Assembly (NCBI GenBank): GCA_002363955.1
Contig: DEXE01000007.1
Coordinates: 84,186 to 148,185 of the forward strand
Direction: 5' to 3'
Source of the DNA: Methylophaga sp. UBA3192
GTDB taxonomy: Bacteria > Pseudomonadota > Gammaproteobacteria > Nitrosococcales > Methylophagaceae
Length of the DNA: 64,000 nt
Shown: positions 20,918 through 30,071 of the stretch, one piece after another
Layout of the letters: the number at the start of each line of letters is the position of its first letter
Position numbering within the stretch: position 1 is the stretch's first letter
The notes under the pieces: generated by a model
Database searches by the model: none
Seen by the model: only the letters and a program-made list of their open reading frames with translations
Told to the model about the DNA's origin: nothing
Program-made: the position numbers and the translations under genes

Positions 20918-22339
20918 TCAAATATTCGCTGCAGTTGCCATTTCGGCGGACGGTTTTGCAATCGCGCGGCGAATGGTCACTGTTACGTTAAACAGCATGA
21001 CGACCGCACCCAGGAAGAATATCAATCCACCAATTGCACGCATCGCGTAATAAGGATGCATTTGAGCTACCGACTCGACAAAGGTATAAGCCAAGTTGCC
21101 ATATTCATCATAAGCACGCCACATCAAACCTTGCATGATGCCGGATACCCACATTGCAGTGATGTATATAGCGGTACCAATGGTTGCCATCCAGAAATGC
21201 AGATTAACCAGTTTGACGGAATACATGGTAGTTCCCCACATACGTTCCACCATATGGTACAGAGCACCAACAGACACCATTGCAACCCAACCTAATGCAC
21301 CCGAATGGACGTGTCCAATAGTCCAGTCAGTGTAGTGTGACAATGCGTTTACAGTTTTCGAAGCCATAACCGGACCTTCGAAGGTTGACATTGCATAGAA
21401 TGCCAAAGAAACAATCAGAAAACGCAAGATGTAGTCAGTACGCAATTTATCCCAGGCCCCGCTTAGCGTGAACATACCGTTTAATGCCCCGCCCCATGAA
21501 GGAATAATCATCGCAAGAGAAATTGCAGCACCCAATGAACCGGTCCAGTCAGGCAACGCGGTGTATTGAAGATGGTGAGCACCTAACCATACGTAACCAA
21601 ATACCAATGCCCAGAAATGGATAACGGACAGACGGTAAGAGTAAACCGGGCGATTTGCCTGTTTAGGTACAAAGTAATACATGATGCCAAGGAAGCCCGC
21701 CGTCAGGAAGAAACCAACAGCGTTATGGCCCCACCACCATTGAATCATCGCATCCTGAACACCTGAGAAAATAGAATAGGATTTCCACATACTCACAGGA
21801 ATCGACAAGCTGTTAACCACATGGAGGTAAGTGATCATGATCATCATTGCCAGGAAGAACCAGTTGGCAACATAGATATGTGAAACCTTACGGATGGATA
21901 AGGTCATAATGAAATTGAACATGTAACTGATCCAGACCACTGCGATCAGAATATCCAATGGCCATTCCAGCTCGGCATATTCTTTTGACTGAGTTAAACC
22001 CAATGGCAGTGTGATAATTGCACCGAGGATAATCAGGTTCCAACCCCAAAAGGTGAACCAAGCCAGTTTATCACTCCAAAGTCTTACGCCTGAGGTACGT
22101 TGAACCACATAAAATGCTGTCGCCATCAGGGTTGAACCACCAAAGGCGAAGATTACCGTATTGGTATGCAACGGACGCAAGCGACCAAAGCTGATATAAG
22201 GATTATCAAAATTCAGATCCGGCCAGGCTAATTGTGATGCAATAAATACACCCATGCCTGTCCCAGCAACCAAATAGACAACCGCCATGTAGGCGAACCA
22301 TTTGACCACTTCAAAGTTGTACTGTTGTTTCGCCTGCAT
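20918..22339 (-). CDS. ccoN: cbb3 cytochrome c oxidase catalytic subunit CcoN
   Basis: Heme-copper oxidase of the C type: reduces O2 with high affinity and pumps protons. 473 residues from ATG 22337-22339, which has AAGG ten bases ahead; an in-frame GTG three codons earlier overlaps that site. Twelve membrane helices. Histidine ligands visible in [26 protein letters not shown] and [11 protein letters not shown]; the C-family cross-linked Tyr and Cu-site residues fall in these segments. First gene of ccoN-O-Q-P, behind an FNR-type site. Confidence 0.97.
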   Translation of the reverse strand: MQAKQQYNFEVVKWFAYMAVVYLVAGTGMGVFIASQLAWPDLNFDNPYISFGRLRPLHTNTVIFAFGGSTLMATAFYVVQRTSGVRLWSDKLAWFTFWGWNLIILGAIITLPLGLTQSKEYAELEWPLDILIAVVWISYMFNFIMTLSIRKVSHIYVANWFFLAMMIMITYLHVVNSLSIPVSMWKSYSIFSGVQDAMIQWWWGHNAVGFFLTAGFLGIMYYFVPKQANRPVYSYRLSVIHFWALVFGYVWLGAHHLQYTALPDWTGSLGAAISLAMIIPSWGGALNGMFTLSGAWDKLRTDYILRFLIVSLAFYAMSTFEGPVMASKTVNALSHYTDWTIGHVHSGALGWVAMVSVGALYHMVERMWGTTMYSVKLVNLHFWMATIGTAIYITAMWVSGIMQGLMWRAYDEYGNLAYTFVESVAQMHPYYAMRAIGGLIFFLGAVVMLFNVTVTIRRAIAKPSAEMATAANI

Positions 22340-23046
22340 AGCGATCACACCTTCTCTCTCATGAAAACTCTTTCACTGCTTCTTTTAATTATTTTCAGAA
22401 ACAGAACCCAATTTCATACTGCCTAACAATCAAGCCCAATGAATTTTACCGCAAAACAACTATGTTGATGATTTCAAATCCGTGATCCAGATCAATTTTG
22501 CTGGTTTTGCTGAGTCTTTTGCCACAGTTTGCTACTTTCGCTAAGACTTTTCCTGCTTAACTATATTCAAACTAGGAGAATTTTCCTGACTTCACTCAGC
22601 GTGGTCAAGTTTTAGCATTTAAGCTATTTCAGTATCCGCTAATAAGTAACCTAAAAACAAGGATTTAAACCTTAAGTTTAATATGGGTATTTATCTGGTT
22701 ATCTGCATCTGTAAGAGGTTCACCCGCACCGCAGTCTGTTTATTTCTAAACACCACCACTGCAACTGGAAATTTTGTTTAACTTGGGGAGTGACTTTAAT
22801 ATGAAAGATTTCCAACACTGCAGGAGATCGGGAAAGTACTCCCAACCATTTGGGTTGTGTCTGTAAAAGCTGTCCACAATGGCTGGTATTTGATTTGGAA
22901 AAAGTACTGAAATGTCTGCGAAGTTTTTGTCTGTAAGTCTCAAAGACAATTACAGTGATATATTTCGTAACTGGCATTGCGCACAGTTTATAAATCTTGA
23001 TTCAAGTTACCTTGGAGGCACCGATCAAAATCAACCGGTAGCCGGA
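22340..23046. other. 707-bp leader/intergenic region upstream of ccoN
   Basis: Contains the FNR-type site and otherwise no secure gene. A 21-codon frame at 22801 (MKDFQHC...) has GGGGAG ahead of it but no recognisable product. A minus-strand frame around 22746-22949 reads protein-like (IPAIVDSFYRHNPNGWEYF) but begins with TTG right after a stop, and could be a decayed gene. The region is unusually long for this compact genome. Confidence 0.5.
22482..22495 (-). promoter_or_regulatory. FNR/ANR-type binding site upstream of ccoN
   Basis: GTGATccagATCAA matches the FNR consensus TTGATnnnnATCAA at nine of ten positions. It is centred about 149 bp upstream of the ccoN ATG. A second TTGAT half-site lies at 22465-22469. 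FNR-family control of cbb3 oxidase is well established; the exact -10 box was not identified. Confidence 0.75.
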
Positions 23047-23433
23047 CTAAAAACTAACCAGTACTATCGGCTTTCTGCCTTCATTCAAGAGCAAATTGTA
23101 GGTACGGCATGCAGCACCAAGTGACATGGTTTCCAGTGAAATACCATGCTCAGCCAATTTGGTGGTGATTTGTAATACTTGAGGAGTTATACCTTCGTCA
23201 TTCACCATGATGATAACGTCAGCATTAAAGGCTTTTATTTTTTCAATGAGAGTGTTGCTTTGCTTCTCAGCCAAAGTTTTCAGATCAAACGTATCAAATA
23301 CGCCCTCAGGTGACAGTGTGCAATTGTGGGTTATTCGTTGTTGCGGTTGATTTGGAGCTTGAATCAGTAGAAAGCCGTCGCCATAACTTTTTATTACAAG
23401 AGCGTCAGTAACGGCTTCCTGACTAATTTTCAT
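23047..23433 (-). CDS. Mth938/NDUFAF3-like (DUF498) domain protein
   Basis: 128 residues, whole length one Mth938-like domain. Seen: KSYGDGFLLIQ near 15-25, the central VIIMVNDEGITPQVLQITTKLAEHGISLETMSLGAA core with the MSLGAACRTYNLLLNEGRKPIVLVSF end (family: E.M.T.AA.RTYN.L..EGR.V.AAL). Mitochondrial relatives (NDUFAF3) help complex I assembly; the bacterial role is unknown. Five bp after ihfB, so probably co-transcribed. Soluble, no signal peptide. Confidence 0.85.
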   Translation of the reverse strand: MKISQEAVTDALVIKSYGDGFLLIQAPNQPQQRITHNCTLSPEGVFDTFDLKTLAEKQSNTLIEKIKAFNADVIIMVNDEGITPQVLQITTKLAEHGISLETMSLGAACRTYNLLLNEGRKPIVLVSF

Positions 23434-23438
23434 TTCTG

Positions 23439-23729
23439 TTAAAAACCAGCGGCATTATTTACACGATCGCGTAATTCTTTTCCGGGTTTGAAGTGAGGTA
23501 CATATTTTTCATCAAGCTTGACGGATTCACCACTTTTTGGATTCCGTCCCACTCTGGGGGGACGATGATGCAGTGTGAAACTGCCAAACCCTCTGATCTC
23601 AATACGATCACCACGTGACAGACAGTCGCTCATCTGTTCAAGAATTAACTTTACCGCTAGTTCAACGTCTCGGTAATTTAATAGAGATTGTTTTTCGGAT
23701 AGTATTTCTATCAAATCAGACTTGGTCAT
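23439..23729 (-). CDS. ihfB: Integration host factor beta subunit
   Basis: Sequence-directed DNA-bending protein, with IhfA; 96 residues. HU/IHF fold with the DNA-intercalating arm [15 protein letters not shown], Pro of RNP at the tip, and [12 protein letters not shown]. The MTKSDLIE start is the IhfB form rather than HU. Lies downstream of rpsA behind a strong terminator, the same order as E. coli (cmk-rpsA-ihfB). Confidence 0.96.
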   Translation of the reverse strand: MTKSDLIEILSEKQSLLNYRDVELAVKLILEQMSDCLSRGDRIEIRGFGSFTLHHRPPRVGRNPKSGESVKLDEKYVPHFKPGKELRDRVNNAAGF

Positions 23730-23790
23730 AATTTCCTAGATTCCCGGCAGTAGACTTTGGGTTATGCCTTAAACATCAAGGCAGCTGTAC

Positions 23791-23829
23791 AACAAGAAAA
23801 TAAGCATCCGGCTTGACCGGATGCTTATT
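23791..23829 (-). terminator. rpsA intrinsic terminator
   Basis: Perfect 13-bp arms (AATAAGCATCCGG/CCGGATGCTTATT), five-base loop, followed on the minus strand by TTTTCTTGTT. It separates rpsA from ihfB. Confidence 0.9.
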
Positions 23830-23839
23830 AATGATCAGA

Positions 23840-25513
23840 TTAGCTATCTTTCTGATTCATTTGTTCTTTCAGCAAATCACCTAAAGTGGTATTGCCGGAA
23901 CTGACATTGCTGTACTCTTTCACTGCTTCGGATTCTTCTTGATCATCCTTCGCTTTGATAGATAGAGTCAGCGTGCGATCCTTACGGGACATTCCTGTAA
24001 ATTTAGCTTCGACTTCATCACCGATATTCAGCACTTTGCTGGCATCTTCGATACGTTCACGTGAGATATCAGCAACACGAACATAACCTTCAACACCTTC
24101 AGCCAATTCAATTGTTGCGCCTTTTGCATCAACTGCAGTGACTTTACCGGTAACAACAGTGCCACGTGGGTGTTCAGACAAATAAGCAGAGAACGGATCG
24201 TCTTGCAATTGTTTGATACCCAATGAAATGCGTTCACGTTCTGGATCAATAGCCAGTACCACGGCTTCAACTTCATCGCCTTTTTTGAAGTCACGAATCA
24301 ATTCTTCGTTTTCTTCTTCCCAGGAAATGTCTGACAAGTGAATCAGGCCGTCAATGCCACCATCCAGGCCAATGAAGATACCAAAATCAGTGATGGATTT
24401 GATAGCACCACTGACTTTATCACCTTTGTTATGAGTCATGGAAAACTCTTCCCAAGGGTTTGTCTGGCACTGTTTGATTCCCAGTGAGATACGACGACGT
24501 TCAGCGTCAATGTCCAGAACCATCACTTCAACTTCATCACCTAAAGTAACCAGTTTTGAAGGGTGAACGTTTTTGTTGGTCCAGTCCATTTCAGACATGT
24601 GAACCAAACCTTCAACGCCATCTTCGATTTCAACAAAACAACCGTAGTCGGCAATGTTAGTGACTTTACCCTGGATGCGGGTGCTGTTTGGATAACGACG
24701 TGCAATATCTTTCCATGGATCGTCGCCCAGTTGTTTCAGGCCCAGCGATACACGTTCACGTTCTTTATCAAATTTCAGAACCTGTACATCGATTTCGTCA
24801 CCGATAGCAACAACTTCTGAAGGATGTTTAACACGTTTCCAAGCCATATCAGTGATATGCAACAGACCATCAATACCACCAAGGTCAACAAACGCGCCGT
24901 AGTCGGTCAGGTTCTTAACGATACCCTTAACCACTTTGCCTTCTTCCAATGTTTCCAGAAGGGCTTCGCGTTCAACACTGTTCTCAGCTTCCATTATGGC
25001 ACGGCGAGAAACGACGATATTATTACGTGGGCGATCCAGCTTAATCAGTTTGAACTCAAGCTCTTTGCCTTCGAGGTGTGAAGTATCGCGAATAGGACGC
25101 ACATCAACCAGTGAACCTGGCAGGAATGCACGGATGTTTTCCAGATCAACAGTGAAACCACCTTTGACTTTTCCGGAAATGATCCCCATAACCGTTTCAT
25201 TGGCTTCAAATGCGTGTTCCAGTCTGATCCATGCTTCAGCCGCCTTGGCTTTTTCACGTGATAACTGCGTTGCACCAAATCCATCTTCCAGTGTTTCCAG
25301 AGAAACATCGACCAAATCACCAACAGAAACGGTGATTTCACCTTTTTCGTTCATGAATTCGGCAACTGGGATAGCGCCTTCAGATTTCAGACCTGCGTTA
25401 ACCATAACAACATCAGGACCGACATTGACTACCGTACCGGTAACAATTTTGCCTGGTTGCATTGGGGTTGCGTTTAGACTCTCTTCAAAGAGATCAGCAA
25501 AGCTTTCGCTCAT
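23840..25513 (-). CDS. rpsA: 30S ribosomal protein S1
   Basis: mRNA-binding ribosomal protein needed to initiate on structured or weak-SD leaders. 557 residues, as in E. coli. Six consecutive S1 (OB-fold) repeats; the clearest starts are [14 protein letters not shown] (about 22), [19 protein letters not shown] (about 193), [16 protein letters not shown] (about 279), [16 protein letters not shown] (about 367) and [15 protein letters not shown] (about 452). ATG at 25511-25513. S1 autoregulates through its leader; two hairpins occur in the 110-bp gap upstream. Confidence 0.98.
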   Translation of the reverse strand: MSESFADLFEESLNATPMQPGKIVTGTVVNVGPDVVMVNAGLKSEGAIPVAEFMNEKGEITVSVGDLVDVSLETLEDGFGATQLSREKAKAAEAWIRLEHAFEANETVMGIISGKVKGGFTVDLENIRAFLPGSLVDVRPIRDTSHLEGKELEFKLIKLDRPRNNIVVSRRAIMEAENSVEREALLETLEEGKVVKGIVKNLTDYGAFVDLGGIDGLLHITDMAWKRVKHPSEVVAIGDEIDVQVLKFDKERERVSLGLKQLGDDPWKDIARRYPNSTRIQGKVTNIADYGCFVEIEDGVEGLVHMSEMDWTNKNVHPSKLVTLGDEVEVMVLDIDAERRRISLGIKQCQTNPWEEFSMTHNKGDKVSGAIKSITDFGIFIGLDGGIDGLIHLSDISWEEENEELIRDFKKGDEVEAVVLAIDPERERISLGIKQLQDDPFSAYLSEHPRGTVVTGKVTAVDAKGATIELAEGVEGYVRVADISRERIEDASKVLNIGDEVEAKFTGMSRKDRTLTLSIKAKDDQEESEAVKEYSNVSSGNTTLGDLLKEQMNQKDS

Positions 25514-25559
25514 TATAAATATCCTTGACCCTGTATAGATAACAGAATCGCCCGTTAGA

Positions 25560-25573
25560 CCTGCAAATGCAGG
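25560..25573 (-). promoter_or_regulatory. Hairpin in the rpsA leader
   Basis: CCTGCA/TGCAGG stem with an AA loop, about 50 bases upstream of the rpsA start. It could be part of the S1 autoregulatory leader; this is inference from position. Confidence 0.35.
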
Positions 25574-25581
25574 AAATTAAC

Positions 25582-25610
25582 AAAAAAACCTAGCTGGACC
25601 ACCCAACTAA
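25582..25610 (-). terminator. Possible terminator or attenuator between cmk and rpsA
   Basis: Minus strand TAGTTGG, five-base loop, CCAGCTA (one G-U pair), then GGTTTTTTTG. It would limit read-through from the aroA-cmk genes into rpsA. Confidence 0.6.
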
Positions 25611-25623
25611 GTACCCTAATAAA

Positions 25624-26286
25624 TCAGCCAGTTAATGCACTGACTTTTTCTAAAACTGCTTCTATTCCGAGTTGTGTTGAATCCAGAATAACGGCATCAT
25701 CGGCAGGCCGTAGCGGCGCTACTTCACGTTGCATATCCCGATCATCACGTTCAGATATTTCAGCTACGAGATCGGAAAGGTTACTATCAATTCCTTTCTC
25801 TTTCAACTGCTTATATCGTCTCTCCGCCCGAACCTCCGCACTGGCTGTCAGAAAGACTTTAAATGTTGCGTCAGGAAACACTACGGTCCCCATATCGCGA
25901 CCGTCAGTCACCAATCCGGGGGCCTGGCGAAAATCGCGTTGTCTTTGCAATAAAGCTGCACGTACCGCCGGTAATGCGGCAACTTTTGATGCGGCATTAC
26001 CGGCTTGCTCGGAACGAATCAACAGTGAAACATCATCACCTTCCAGGACAACTTGCAGCTGACCATCTTTTAACAGAAACTTTACATCCAACTGTCCAGC
26101 CAGTGTTGCCAGCGCAGTTTCATCGGCTAAGTCAATATGATGTTTCAGGGCGGCTTGTGCAAGAACACGGTAAATCGCTCCACTATCCAGATAATGCCAA
26201 CCCAGCTTTTCTGCCATACGTTGCGCTAAAGTACCCTTACCAGAACCGCTTGGACCATCTATCGTCAAAACCGGTATCTCAGACAT
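25624..26286 (-). CDS. cmk: Cytidylate kinase
   Basis: Phosphorylates CMP and dCMP. 220 residues from ATG 26284-26286 ([19 protein letters not shown]); an in-frame start 24 bp upstream adds unconserved residues. P-loop GPSGSGKGT at about 9-17, [19 protein letters not shown], and the lid RDDRD. Overlaps the aroA end by eight bases, so translation is probably coupled. Order aroA-cmk-rpsA is the conserved gammaproteobacterial one. Confidence 0.97.
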   Translation of the reverse strand: MSEIPVLTIDGPSGSGKGTLAQRMAEKLGWHYLDSGAIYRVLAQAALKHHIDLADETALATLAGQLDVKFLLKDGQLQVVLEGDDVSLLIRSEQAGNAASKVAALPAVRAALLQRQRDFRQAPGLVTDGRDMGTVVFPDATFKVFLTASAEVRAERRYKQLKEKGIDSNLSDLVAEISERDDRDMQREVAPLRPADDAVILDSTQLGIEAVLEKVSALTG

Positions 26287-27616
26287 CGAAAGCATCGATC
26301 TGTAAACCACTGTTATTTGCTAATTCGACAAAGTTGGGAAAAGAAGTCGCCACATTGGCACAGTCATTAATTTGAATAGCGCCACCTGCTTGTAAAGCGG
26401 CCATGGCAAATGACATCGCAATGCGGTGATCGCCGTGACTGTCCACTTCACCACTGCCTATCACGCCACCTTCGATAATCATCCCATCTGTTGTTGGCTG
26501 TGCATCGATACCCAGTGCTTGTAAACCATCGGCCATCACCTGAATTCGATCACTTTCCTTGACGCGTAATTCTTCCGCGCCGGTTAAGACTGTGCGACCT
26601 TGCGCACAGGCCGCGGCAATGAATATTGCCGGAAATTCATCAATTGCCAGTGGCACCTGATCTTCTGGAATGTCAATGCCTTTCAATGGTGCATAACGAA
26701 CACGAATATCGGCAACCGGCTCGCCACCGGTGACAGCTTCATTACTCAGGCTGATATCGGCGCCCATTTCACGCAGGATATTGATCACACCAATGCGTGT
26801 CGGGTTAACACCCACATGTTGCAAAGTGATATCTGAACCCGGCGCAATTGCCGCACCGACCATAAAGAAAGTAGCCGAAGAAATATCCCCTGGTACATCG
26901 ATACTAGTGGCGGTTAATTTGCCGCCACCTTTAATACTGATACGATTACCCTGAACATTCACTGGATATCCCATGCCCTGTAGCATGCGTTCAGTATGAT
27001 CTCGTGTCAGCGCAGGTTCAGTTACACAGGTTGTGCCTTCCGCATACATACCGGCTAATAACAGACAGGATTTCACCTGAGCACTGGCCATCGGCAAGTC
27101 GTAATTAATAGCCGCTAATTTATGACCACCATGAATCGTCAGCGGTGGTTTGCCGTCGGTAGTATCAATCTGTGCTCCCATGAGTGCCAATGGATCGGTC
27201 ACCCGACGCATCGGACGGCCTGATAAGGATTTATCCCCACTCATTATCACGTCAAAGGATTGCCCCGCCAGCAGACCACTTAATAAACGGATCGAAGTGC
27301 CGGAATTTCCCACATACAAGTCATTTTCGGGTGCCATCAATCCATGCATGCCGACACCATGCACGGTGACTTTGCCGTCGACCGGGCCTTCTATCTTAAC
27401 TCCCATGGCTCGAAAAGCAGCCAGTGTAGCCAGCGCATCCTCACCATCAAGAAAACCGCTGATTTCGGTGACGCCCTCAGCCAATGAACCCAGCATGATA
27501 GAACGGTGTGAAATGGATTTATCTCCGGCCACACGAAAACTGCCCGTTAACTGACCACCGGCCTGTACCACAAATTTACGATCCTGTTGCCCGCTCACGC
27601 TGTTCATCACTCCCAC
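26279..27616 (-). CDS. aroA: 3-phosphoshikimate 1-carboxyvinyltransferase (EPSP synthase), class II-like
   Basis: Sixth step of the shikimate pathway: joins shikimate-3-phosphate and phosphoenolpyruvate. 445 residues. Motifs are of the class II type: GDKSISHRS (31-39), [23 protein letters not shown] and NPTR, in contrast to class I LPGSKSVSNRAL in E. coli. Two starts are possible: GTG at 27614-27616, whose G is shared with the tyrA TAG stop (used here), or ATG at 27605-27607. In Pseudomonas the homologous region is one tyrA-aroA fusion; here the two frames are separate but touching. Confidence 0.95.
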   Translation of the reverse strand: MGVMNSVSGQQDRKFVVQAGGQLTGSFRVAGDKSISHRSIMLGSLAEGVTEISGFLDGEDALATLAAFRAMGVKIEGPVDGKVTVHGVGMHGLMAPENDLYVGNSGTSIRLLSGLLAGQSFDVIMSGDKSLSGRPMRRVTDPLALMGAQIDTTDGKPPLTIHGGHKLAAINYDLPMASAQVKSCLLLAGMYAEGTTCVTEPALTRDHTERMLQGMGYPVNVQGNRISIKGGGKLTATSIDVPGDISSATFFMVGAAIAPGSDITLQHVGVNPTRIGVINILREMGADISLSNEAVTGGEPVADIRVRYAPLKGIDIPEDQVPLAIDEFPAIFIAAACAQGRTVLTGAEELRVKESDRIQVMADGLQALGIDAQPTTDGMIIEGGVIGSGEVDSHGDHRIAMSFAMAALQAGGAIQINDCANVATSFPNFVELANNSGLQIDAFDV

Positions 27617-28503
27617 TACACTTCACTATTGTCTTTTAGACTTGGATCGGCAAAACGGGTATCTCTGGCCCGCTTGGCCCGTGCAAAAATATCAATAAGA
27701 TAATCACCATCATCTTGCCGAATCGCCTGTTCGATCTGATCCAGACCACGTCGGTATTGTTCTAATAATTCTAAAATGGCGTGACGGTTTCCCAGACAGA
27801 TATCCCGCCACATAACGGCATCACTTGAAGCGATACGGGAAAAATCACGGAAACCGCCTGCGGCGTAACGTAATACTTCATCACAGTCATCTCGTTTGGA
27901 GAGCATACCCACCAGATTGAAGGCTAAAACGTGCGGCAAATGACTGGTCGCAGCCAACACCACATCGTGATGTTCAACTTCCATGTCAAATACGTCGGCA
28001 CCGGCCTGTTGCCACATTTGACGTACTTGCTCGAGCGCGTTTTTGTCCGTTTCGGCAACTGGGGTTAATACCACGCGATGTTGTTGGTACAGCTCCGCAA
28101 ACGCTGCAGATGGTCCACTTTTCTCAGTACCCGCTATTGGATGTCCCGGGACAAAACGGTCAAACTTATCACCTAAAGCCCGACGGGCGGCTTCAACTAC
28201 CTGATGTTTAGCACTGCCCGCATCGGTAACAATCGCTTGTGACTTCAGATGAGGAGCCATTTGCTCAAAAACCGTTTGCATCGCGCCCATGGGTACAGCC
28301 ACAAAGACCATATCCGCATCTGCGACAGCCTCTTTCAATGAATCAGCTGCATTATCAATAATGCCCAATGCCAATGCTTCATCACGTGCTGCTGCCGATC
28401 GTGAATAACCGGTTACCTGTTCAACCAGCCCGGCTTTTTTTAATGCCAAAGCCAGTGAACCACCAATCAGTCCAACCCCGATAATTGCCAGTTTTTTAAT
28501 CAT
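27616..28503 (-). CDS. tyrA: Prephenate (or arogenate) dehydrogenase
   Basis: NAD(P)-dependent step of tyrosine synthesis. 295 residues with no chorismate mutase domain. Rossmann motif IGVGLIGGSLALALKKAG at 8-25, FVAVPMGAM, the substrate region VPGHPIAGTEKSG, and LAATSHLPHVLAFNL. Substrate choice (prephenate or arogenate) cannot be read by eye. ATG overlaps the hisC stop by four bases (ATGA), and the TAG overlaps aroA by one. Confidence 0.93.
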   Translation of the reverse strand: MIKKLAIIGVGLIGGSLALALKKAGLVEQVTGYSRSAAARDEALALGIIDNAADSLKEAVADADMVFVAVPMGAMQTVFEQMAPHLKSQAIVTDAGSAKHQVVEAARRALGDKFDRFVPGHPIAGTEKSGPSAAFAELYQQHRVVLTPVAETDKNALEQVRQMWQQAGADVFDMEVEHHDVVLAATSHLPHVLAFNLVGMLSKRDDCDEVLRYAAGGFRDFSRIASSDAVMWRDICLGNRHAILELLEQYRRGLDQIEQAIRQDDGDYLIDIFARAKRARDTRFADPSLKDNSEV

Positions 28504-29597
28504 TTGGCCTCTGCAAGACTATTTTCCAGCGCTTCCAGGCAGCGCTGGTTTTCATGTTCAAGACCAATACTGATGCGTAAATGTGTGGGTAAACCATAAC
28601 CTGCAACAGGTCTGACAATGACACCCTGTTGCAACAGTTTTTCATAAATGTCAGCCGCATGGGTGGCGACATCCACACAGATAAAATTTGCCTTGGAGGG
28701 AATATAACTTAGTCCCAGCTTGTTAAAACCCTCAATATATTGTTGCATGCCTTCGGCATTAACCTGTTTGGCTCGCTGCAGATAATCTTCATCGCCCAAC
28801 GCCGCAATCGCAGCACTCATTGCCAGATGATTGACATTAAACGGCTGGCGCAGACGATTTAATAAATCAGCAATCTCCGGACTTGATAGAGCAAAACCAA
28901 CCCGCAAACCCGCCAGACCATAAGCCTTGGAAAAGGTACGGCAAATAATTAAATTAGGAAATTCTTTCAACCAGTCAATGCTGTTCTGTTCATTGTCGCC
29001 ATACTCAACGTAAGCTTCATCCAGTACCACAATCACATTGTCTGGAATGGCCTGCAGAAAACCATAAATTTCATTAGCTGCTACATACGTGCCGGTGGGA
29101 TTATTAGGATTCGCAATAAAAACCAGTTTGGTTTTAGGCGTAATGGCTTGCTGCATTGCGGTTAAATCATGGCCGAAATCCTTGGCTGGAACTTCTACCA
29201 GCGAAGCACCTATCGCCTGTGCCACCAATGGATAAACGGCGAAAGCGTGTTGAGAAAATATGACTTCATCAACAGGTGAGACAAAACAACGGGCAATCAA
29301 CTCTAATACATCATTGGAACCATTGCCCAAGGTAATCTGCCCGGCATCCAGCTGAAATTTTTCGGCCAAAGCCTGTTTCAATGTAAAGCCATTCCCATCG
29401 GGATAACGCGTTAAATCGCGGGTCGCCAGCGCAATTGCGGCCAGTGCGGCCTGAGATGGGCCAATCGGACTCTCATTTGAGGCCAATTTAATAACATCTC
29501 TTACACCATATTGCCGCTGCAATTCTTCAATCGGCTTTCCGGGTACATAAGGCTGCAACGCGGCAATGCTATCTACCGCTAAATCACATAGATTCAT
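28500..29597 (-). CDS. hisC: Histidinol-phosphate/aromatic aminotransferase
   Basis: PLP-dependent class I aminotransferase, 365 residues. N-terminus YVPGKPIEELQRQYG, NPNNPTGT, DEAYVEY, and the PLP lysine in TFSKAYGLAGLR. Located before tyrA, where the homologue in Pseudomonas (HisC2-type) serves aromatic amino-acid transamination as well as histidine synthesis. The same double use is likely here (inference). Overlaps lspA by four bases. Confidence 0.93.
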   Translation of the reverse strand: MNLCDLAVDSIAALQPYVPGKPIEELQRQYGVRDVIKLASNESPIGPSQAALAAIALATRDLTRYPDGNGFTLKQALAEKFQLDAGQITLGNGSNDVLELIARCFVSPVDEVIFSQHAFAVYPLVAQAIGASLVEVPAKDFGHDLTAMQQAITPKTKLVFIANPNNPTGTYVAANEIYGFLQAIPDNVIVVLDEAYVEYGDNEQNSIDWLKEFPNLIICRTFSKAYGLAGLRVGFALSSPEIADLLNRLRQPFNVNHLAMSAAIAALGDEDYLQRAKQVNAEGMQQYIEGFNKLGLSYIPSKANFICVDVATHAADIYEKLLQQGVIVRPVAGYGLPTHLRISIGLEHENQRCLEALENSLAEAK

Positions 29598-30061
29598 TTT
29601 TGCTCCGCTGGTTTTCTGAAACTATCCAAAATCAACAACACAGCACCGATACAAATGGCTGCATCAGCAACATTAAATGCCGGCCAATGATAGGTACCGA
29701 AATATATATCAATAAAATCAATTACATACCCATAGAAAAACCGGTCAAGCACATTACCAATTGCACCACCGATAATCAGTGAAATCGCTATCGCTTCCAC
29801 TTTTGCCTGCGCCTTAAGACGGGACAGCCAAATAATTAATACGATTGAAACGGACACCGCCAGCCCGATAAAAAACCAGCGCTGCCAGCCACCGGCACCT
29901 GCCAGAAAACTGAATGCTGCACCGCTATTGTGTGCCAAAGTAAAATTGAAATACGGCATCACGGCAACGGTTTGGTATAACTCCAGCCAATTAGCCATGA
30001 CCACCTTGGTCAGTTGATCCAATATAATGATCAACACACTTACCCATAACCACTTCAACAT
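29594..30061 (-). CDS. lspA: Lipoprotein signal peptidase (signal peptidase II)
   Basis: Integral membrane aspartyl protease that cleaves prolipoproteins before the lipidated cysteine. 155 residues from ATG 30059-30061 (MLKWLWVSV), with GAGG about eight bases upstream; a longer frame would run back into ileS. Four membrane helices; NVLDRFFYGYVIDFID (catalytic Asp115 region) and FNVADAAI (Asp133). Ten bp after ileS, the classic ileS-lspA order. Substrates in this window include BamD, the OprI-like protein and the outer-membrane efflux protein. Confidence 0.97.
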   Translation of the reverse strand: MLKWLWVSVLIIILDQLTKVVMANWLELYQTVAVMPYFNFTLAHNSGAAFSFLAGAGGWQRWFFIGLAVSVSIVLIIWLSRLKAQAKVEAIAISLIIGGAIGNVLDRFFYGYVIDFIDIYFGTYHWPAFNVADAAICIGAVLLILDSFRKPAEQK

Positions 30062-30071
30062 AGTAACTGCC

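Noticed and set aside
22720..22977. Leftward 85-codon frame upstream of ccoN
   Set aside because: No ribosome site or known family; noted as possible decay product only.
22912..23124. Rightward 70-codon frame before the Mth938-like gene
   Set aside because: Overlaps the antisense 3' end of the Mth938-like gene and lacks a ribosome site.
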